A stretch of 27,084 bases of DNA. It comes from CAZYAK01 sp964645935 (GTDB taxonomy: Bacteria > Patescibacteriota > Gracilibacteria > Peribacterales > Peribacteraceae). The stretch spans positions 1 through 27,084 of the forward strand of contig CAZYAK010000014.1 in NCBI GenBank assembly GCA_964645935.1. Reading direction: 5' to 3'. A program made the position numbers and the translations under genes. The notes below the pieces were generated by a model. It ran no database searches. It saw only the letters and a program-made list of their open reading frames with translations, and had not been told where the DNA came from. How positions within the stretch are numbered: position 1 is the stretch's first letter; every line of letters starts with the position of its first letter. This document shows positions 22,800-27,084 of the stretch, piece by piece.

Positions 22800-25796
22800 T
22801 TACGCGCACTCGGGGAGGGCCACTGGGGACAGTGTCTCGCAGGTCGAGTTAGCCGTCTCGCCGCGGTTGCACGTGTCTGTACCGGTGCCGCCTCTGAGCG
22901 AGTCGCTACCGGCATCGCCATCGAGCTTGTCGGCGCCGCCCTCGCCATCCATCTGATCATTGTCGGTTCCGCCACAGAGGACGTCGTCGTTCGTGCCGCC
23001 GTCCACCTGGTCGTTTCCGGCGCGGCCGAACACGGTGTCGTTGCCGGTGCCGGCGTCCATCTGGTCGTTGCCGGTGCCGCCGTCGAGGCGGTCTGCGCCG
23101 TTTTCGCCCTTCACGACGTCGTTGCCGCCAAGGGCGCACACGGTGTCCGCGCCGTTTCCGGCCTTGATGACATCCGAGCCGGCTGTGCCGACCATGACGT
23201 CATTGCCGGGCGTGCCATTGAGCACACCGGTGAACGTGGCGCCGTTCTGCGGTCCGCCGACGATCTTGTTGAGGGCGTTTACGTAAATGGTGGCCGTCAG
23301 GCCGTTACAGACGGGCGTACCTCCCGCGCTGCTGGCAGCCGAGCTCGCCGCGGAGGAAGCCACAGAGGAGGCCACAGAAGACGCCATGGAAGACGTTTGG
23401 CTGCTCACGCTGGAGGAGGACGATCCGCCGGGGCATCCGTCGGAGAGGGATGCGATCTCGGAGCCCGAAAGCGGACGGCCGTACACGCGCACGTCATCCA
23501 ACGCGCCCTTGTACCAGGGCTGCAGGAGGTACTTGCCGAGGAGCAGGTCCGAGGTCGACGTGATGTCGCCCGTGTCGACGGTGCTCGTGCCGATGAGCGC
23601 GCCGTCGTAGTAGGTCTGGATAGTGAGGCTGTTGCCGCTGCGCGTGTACACGCCCGCGACGTGATGCCACTGGCCGTTGAGCAGGCCGGGCGCCGGGAAC
23701 GACGTGTCGTTGATGCCGGCGGCGCCGTACCCGAAGAAGTTCATGCGCTCCGAGGCGTAGTGGTAGAGACCCCAACCCTTCATGGTGTTGCTGAAATTGC
23801 CCAGAACCGAACGGTCACCATCCGTACTCTTGGCAAAGGCCGAGACGGTAAAGCTGTCCGTGCCAAAGCGGAAATCTGCGCTGTTGGCCATCCGCACTTG
23901 ATCGTCGACGCCATCGAAGGAGAGCGCCGAGGGATTGGGGGTGATCACGGGGGTGCCGGCCACATAGGCCGGGCCGTTCTCCTCCACGCCGTCGTTGTCC
24001 GCCCCGGCGGAATCGATGGCGGTAACGCCGCCGTTCTCATCGAGCTTCCAGTGTCCAAGCAGGTTTGCCGAGCTCACGGAGCCGCAGGAGACCGCGGAGG
24101 ACGAAGCGCTGGAGATGCTACTCATGCCCGAGGACATCGAGCTGGTCACGCTGGAAGCACTGGAGGCGGGGGGAGCCGTCAGACGGAAGGCCACCGCGTC
24201 GGCCACGATGTTGTTTCCGGTGGCGGAAACCAACTGCACGCGGCCTGCACCCGTGAAGACGTACGAGCCGATCTTCTTCCAGAACGGCTGCGAGACGGCG
24301 TCGGACTGCGAGCCACAGGGAGAGCCATCGGAGGACCGAAGTGCTTGGTTCACCGTGAGCGCGCCGACGTTTACCTGGCTGGCACCGGAGTACACCGCGT
24401 AGGTGGCGGTGCCGCGGCTGACGTCGCAGATGTAGGAGACGTACACGTCGTACGTGCCGGCGAGCGGTGCCGCAGTGGTCCAGTCGAAGGTTTGACTCCC
24501 GAAGGGCCCGGGAACGGACTGGTTGTCGCCGCCCGTGGTGTACGCGAGGATCTCCTCGGCGCCTGCAGAGTGAACGTCGTACGGGGTCCACGATCCCGTG
24601 GGCACCGCGGTGCCGGAGGTGTTGAAGTCTGCGGCCATGGCGCCGTCGTCGATGACCACGGTGTGCGTGCCCGCGTACTTACCCGCTACGGTGGAACCAG
24701 AGGCGGATTCGCCCGCACCGTTCTCGGCGGTCACCGTATAGTAGTGATCGCTGTTGGCGGCCACGGCGTGCGTGTAGGTGAGCGCGTTGCCCGTGAAGAC
24801 GGGCGCGAACAAGACGTTATCCGTGGAGTGGTACACGGTGTAGGACGTGGCGCCGGGGACGGCCTTCCAGTCTACCTTCACCTGCGTCGCGTCCTCCTCG
24901 GCCCAGAAGGTCGGGGAAGCAGGCACGACGGGGATGGCGCCGGAGCTGAGGGCGAGGTTGTCAAAGACGTAGCCGAAGCCCGCGGTGGCGGGAGCCGTCC
25001 CGCCGCCGCTGCGCGCCTGGATCAGCAGAGAATCCACGGTGCGCGTCTGCTGGCTCTCGCAGAAACGGAAATAGTCCTCCCAGCTCGTTCCGGTCTTCTT
25101 GAGGACGCCGTCGATATAGATTTTCACGACGTCATTGCGCAGACCATCCACGAAATCCATACTGAATTTGACCGTGTGTGGCACGCTGCGGTCGAGGGTC
25201 GCAATATCGCTGAGCGCGAAGGCATCCTCCGCGCCGCAACCGTTTGCGTCACCGACGCTTGCGCCCAAGGGCGCGGCGTCTTGATAGTCGCTAAAAATGA
25301 CATGGATGCCATCCGCCTGGTCCTCAAACCGAAGGAAGCTCATGCGGGCTCCGTCTCCGCGATCGGGAGACACGGAAACCTGCAATCCGGGCTGTTGGGC
25401 ACCAGGAACAGCCGACGCGATGGTGAATTCCGCATCAACATGGGGCTGCCGGACGCCGCCTGACAACGCGTCGTTGACGGCGCCGGACTCTCCGGCCTCG
25501 TTCACGACCGACTTGGAGAAGATCCAATCACCGAAGGAGCCGCTGGTCACAGCATTGGACACGCGCAACGACTGACACCCAAACGTGAGATACCCGTAGT
25601 CGTTTGCCACAACAGCCTGGTCATACGTGACGCCCGTGGCGCTCCATCCGTCCTGGCCGTTGACGGAGCCGAGAGTGAAGCTGTCGAACGTGGAGCCGTT
25701 GCAGGGCGGAGCCGCGAACACTGGCACCACGAGCGTGATCGCCACAAGCGCCACGATCGACAACCCCGCGAAGAGGGGGGATTTTTTCATGGGCAT
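22800..25796 (-). CDS. Secreted mosaic adhesin-like protein: N-terminal jelly-roll, FN3, golvesin-type, LamG, RTX repeats
   Basis: A 998-aa exported protein. Signal peptide about 1-28 (LSIVALVAITLVVPVFAA). Residues about 30-285 look like a concanavalin-type beta-sandwich (VKIYIDGVLKKTGTSW, FGYVFDNLALSSG). A fibronectin type III domain follows (about 291-372, TQVKVDWKAVPGATSYTVYH), then a golvesin C-terminal-like domain (about 373-541, VVIDDGAMAADFNTSG to NNIVADAVAFRL). A Ser linker leads to a LamG domain (about 577-789), another Ser linker, and C-terminal hemolysin-type calcium-binding repeats (about 826-990). The LamG and RTX parts are close relatives of those in the 858-aa protein but in the opposite order. 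ATG 25796 (or 25790) gives the signal peptide; the longer frame to 25922 only adds an unlikely leader. A TTCTTCC box lies 11 nt upstream. Adhesion or matrix binding is the likely role. Confidence 0.92.
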   Translation of the reverse strand: MPMKKSPLFAGLSIVALVAITLVVPVFAAPPCNGSTFDSFTLGSVNGQDGWSATGVTYDQAVVANDYGYLTFGCQSLRVSNAVTSGSFGDWIFSKSVVNEAGESGAVNDALSGGVRQPHVDAEFTIASAVPGAQQPGLQVSVSPDRGDGARMSFLRFEDQADGIHVIFSDYQDAAPLGASVGDANGCGAEDAFALSDIATLDRSVPHTVKFSMDFVDGLRNDVVKIYIDGVLKKTGTSWEDYFRFCESQQTRTVDSLLIQARSGGGTAPATAGFGYVFDNLALSSGAIPVVPASPTFWAEEDATQVKVDWKAVPGATSYTVYHSTDNVLFAPVFTGNALTYTHAVAANSDHYYTVTAENGAGESASGSTVAGKYAGTHTVVIDDGAMAADFNTSGTAVPTGSWTPYDVHSAGAEEILAYTTGGDNQSVPGPFGSQTFDWTTAAPLAGTYDVYVSYICDVSRGTATYAVYSGASQVNVGALTVNQALRSSDGSPCGSQSDAVSQPFWKKIGSYVFTGAGRVQLVSATGNNIVADAVAFRLTAPPASSASSVTSSMSSGMSSISSASSSAVSCGSVSSANLLGHWKLDENGGVTAIDSAGADNDGVEENGPAYVAGTPVITPNPSALSFDGVDDQVRMANSADFRFGTDSFTVSAFAKSTDGDRSVLGNFSNTMKGWGLYHYASERMNFFGYGAAGINDTSFPAPGLLNGQWHHVAGVYTRSGNSLTIQTYYDGALIGTSTVDTGDITSTSDLLLGKYLLQPWYKGALDDVRVYGRPLSGSEIASLSDGCPGGSSSSSVSSQTSSMASSVASSVASSAASSAASSAGGTPVCNGLTATIYVNALNKIVGGPQNGATFTGVLNGTPGNDVMVGTAGSDVIKAGNGADTVCALGGNDVVKGENGADRLDGGTGNDQMDAGTGNDTVFGRAGNDQVDGGTNDDVLCGGTDNDQMDGEGGADKLDGDAGSDSLRGGTGTDTCNRGETANSTCETLSPVALPECA

Positions 25797-26119
25797 AGAG
25801 GAGAGAAGGAAGAAGAACAAAAGGGAAACATGAACGACTGTAATCCCTCCATGACGAAAACCCGACGGGTATGTGACGCAAACGACGTTGACGGTGAATG
25901 CGCGCGGAAGCCTTATATGCACGAATGCTCAGGTTTCCGACGTACCCGCCGACGCACCGGGAACGAGACGACGCCTGCCATCTCCGTACCTTCCTCCGAC
26001 ATCCACGTCGTGGAAGAACGTGCAGTGATCCGGCTCTGTTGGTAGCGCGGGATGTTGCAGTCCGTGTCCGACGCGTCGATGCACATGTCGCGCGTCGCGC
26101 GACGATGGCGGGCCGACAC
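25797..26119. other. Intergenic region, no gene supported
   Basis: 323 nt between two minus-strand genes. A 68-codon frame directly after the TAA of the upstream gene (starting GTG, same frame; includes MCIDASDTDCNIPRYQQ) stays open to 25913, but it has no recognisable domain and ends in an Arg-rich stretch. It could be a small ORF, a decayed C-terminal domain or chance. The last 50 nt are a pyrimidine-rich leader (minus strand) for the 998-aa gene. No clear promoter was found. Confidence 0.35.
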
Positions 26120-26935
26120 TTACTGCGGACCCGCCTCCACGCCCACGACCTGCGGGAGCCGCTCGCGGGCGGCTTCCGTCTTGCCCCTGCCGTCCACCGG
26201 CACCAGCACATTGGCTCCTTGCACCAGATGCGACGAGCTGCCACCGTCGAGCATCATAATCTGATCCGGATCCGCGCCAAAGGCGCGCAGCAGACGGTTG
26301 GCGTACTTCTGCGAAGCCATGGAGGAGCTGAGCACAAGCACCTCCCCCTGGGGCGTCACCGCGATGAACGTGCGGGGCAACGCGCGAGAGAGCGACTTGG
26401 ACGCACGCGTGGAGAGCCCCACGAGGATATCTTTGGCGGGGATCCGGCGCAGCGTCTCCGGATCGTCGTCGTAATCCGATATCACCGCGCGGTCGTCGTA
26501 GAGCGCAAGGAAGCGTTTCTGCATGGGATACTCGTTGCGGTCTCCATAGCCCTCGTACACTTTGCCATCTGTCTTGATGGAGAACGCGAGTGGCGCCACG
26601 GAGCTGTCGGACGGATCGAAGAACTGTCCGTTAACGACGGAGAAGGCTCCTGGCGTCTCCGCCGACCACTGGGTCCACCAGTCACGTATCCCCAACCGTG
26701 GAAACGTGGCGTAGTCCCCCGTCGGAAGTACCGGCCCGTGGAGAATGCGGATGCGGGCGCTCTTGGACGGATCTACCGCCTGCACGTAGTCGCGGCGCTT
26801 GTGGTAGAGCGTCACGCCGGGAGCGGAGGCGGTCACCATGAATCCCCGCGGGACCGTCAGCGCGGAGACGGCGGGCGCGGCCATCGCGCACGAGAGCATC
26901 ACGGACGCGAGCACGACGGGGAGGGAGGGGCGCAT
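26120..26935 (-). CDS. Secreted phosphodiester glycosidase-like (NAGPA/DUF2233) protein
   Basis: A 271-aa protein. A signal peptide covers about 1-25 (LPVVLASVMLSCAMAAPAVS). The rest matches the NAGPA/DUF2233 fold: an early ITL-type strand (GVTLYHKR), the conserved NGQFFDPSDSSVAPLAFSIK segment, the RTFIAVTPQGEVLVL strand pair, and near the end the diagnostic LDGGSSSHLV. The namesake enzyme removes N-acetylglucosamine from phosphodiesters; bacterial members are exported and proposed to act on glycan phosphodiesters or as exopolysaccharide/spore-associated proteins. The ATG at 26935 has a pyrimidine-rich leader (TCCTCCCCCC) and no Shine-Dalgarno. It is the first gene of a minus-strand set whose next member is the 998-aa protein. 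Confidence 0.9.
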   Translation of the reverse strand: MRPSLPVVLASVMLSCAMAAPAVSALTVPRGFMVTASAPGVTLYHKRRDYVQAVDPSKSARIRILHGPVLPTGDYATFPRLGIRDWWTQWSAETPGAFSVVNGQFFDPSDSSVAPLAFSIKTDGKVYEGYGDRNEYPMQKRFLALYDDRAVISDYDDDPETLRRIPAKDILVGLSTRASKSLSRALPRTFIAVTPQGEVLVLSSSMASQKYANRLLRAFGADPDQIMMLDGGSSSHLVQGANVLVPVDGRGKTEAARERLPQVVGVEAGPQ

Positions 26936-27042
26936 GGGGGCATGGTGCCAGGGGGGAGGAATGGGACAAGGGGGATGTGAGACTTTTCCGTGTGAACCAT
27001 GGCAACCGCCTTGGTGTTCGCATGGCCGGCTCCGCCAGGGTT

Positions 27043-27073
27043 CGCCGTTTCTTTGAGCGCCAAAGAAACGGCG
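27043..27073. terminator. Strong palindrome, probable bidirectional terminator
   Basis: A perfect 13-bp stem (CGCCGTTTCTTTG / CAAAGAAACGGCG) with loop AGCGC. The arms contain TTTCTTT, so both strands have T-rich arms. It probably ends a gene beyond the window. It could also be a dispersed palindromic element; only one copy is present here. Confidence 0.6.
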
Positions 27074-27084
27074 GAAAGAACAGC

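Noticed and set aside
22773..25463. An 896-codon plus-strand frame opposite the 998-aa gene
   Set aside because: Same codon-aligned shadow effect. The minus frame has clear LamG, FN3 and RTX domains.
26030..26060. A GGTAGCGC stretch that looks like a tRNA D-arm
   Set aside because: No matching T-arm (GGTTCGA-type), acceptor stem or anticodon stem could be folded around it.
1..27084. Alternative code with UGA as Gly or Trp, as in some CPR lineages
   Set aside because: UGA ends queA and the 1549-aa gene at sensible places right before terminators or convergent genes, and no in-frame UGA interrupts any recognised domain.

Overview
This is a GC-rich, gene-dense bacterial window with no rRNA, tRNA, CRISPR array or transposase that I could find. 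UGA, UAA and UAG all act as stops, so the standard bacterial code fits. The very long serine-rich linkers between modules, the many single-copy secreted proteins of unknown function and the lack of Shine-Dalgarno sequences resemble Patescibacteria (CPR), perhaps the Peribacteria/Peregrinibacteria. That assignment is inference; there is no marker gene here to settle it.

Left part (1-7150): a small Cys-rich membrane or secreted protein and a DsbA-like membrane-anchored thioredoxin; a divergent pair of unknown genes (1406-2284 minus, 2427-2984 plus); a lipoprotein multicopper oxidase; queA for queuosine tRNA modification; and a secreted M23 (LytM) peptidase. Several of these have a -10 box only 8-9 nt before the ATG, suggesting leaderless mRNAs.

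Middle and right part (7150-27084): almost entirely a cell-surface locus, mostly on the minus strand. It holds two mosaic adhesin-like proteins (858 and 998 aa) built from RTX-type calcium-binding repeats, LamG domains and Ser linkers; an SLH-domain protein; a CAP/SCP-domain protein; and a sortase directly behind a 564-aa solenoid protein with a C-terminal sorting signal of variant MPAAG form and a 28-residue poly-glycine tract. It also holds a 133-aa membrane protein; a 1549-aa very acidic secreted protein made almost wholly of about 40 repeats of 37 residues; an ECF-type sigma factor; a secreted subtilisin-like protease; and a secreted DUF2233/NAGPA-type protein.

The most interesting element is the pair of solenoid proteins. 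Both use the same alternating 36-38-residue unit with a curlin-reminiscent V-x-Q...G..NQ signature. One carries a sortase-type anchor and one is anchorless and huge. The C-terminal five double repeats of the large one carry a regularly spaced C-x3-V-C pair every 75 residues. My working model (inference) is a curli-analogous surface fibre: an anchored base or nucleator, a long acidic and probably calcium-binding and disulfide-stapled filament protein, a DsbA-like oxidase elsewhere in the window, and a sigma factor encoded just upstream that may control expression.
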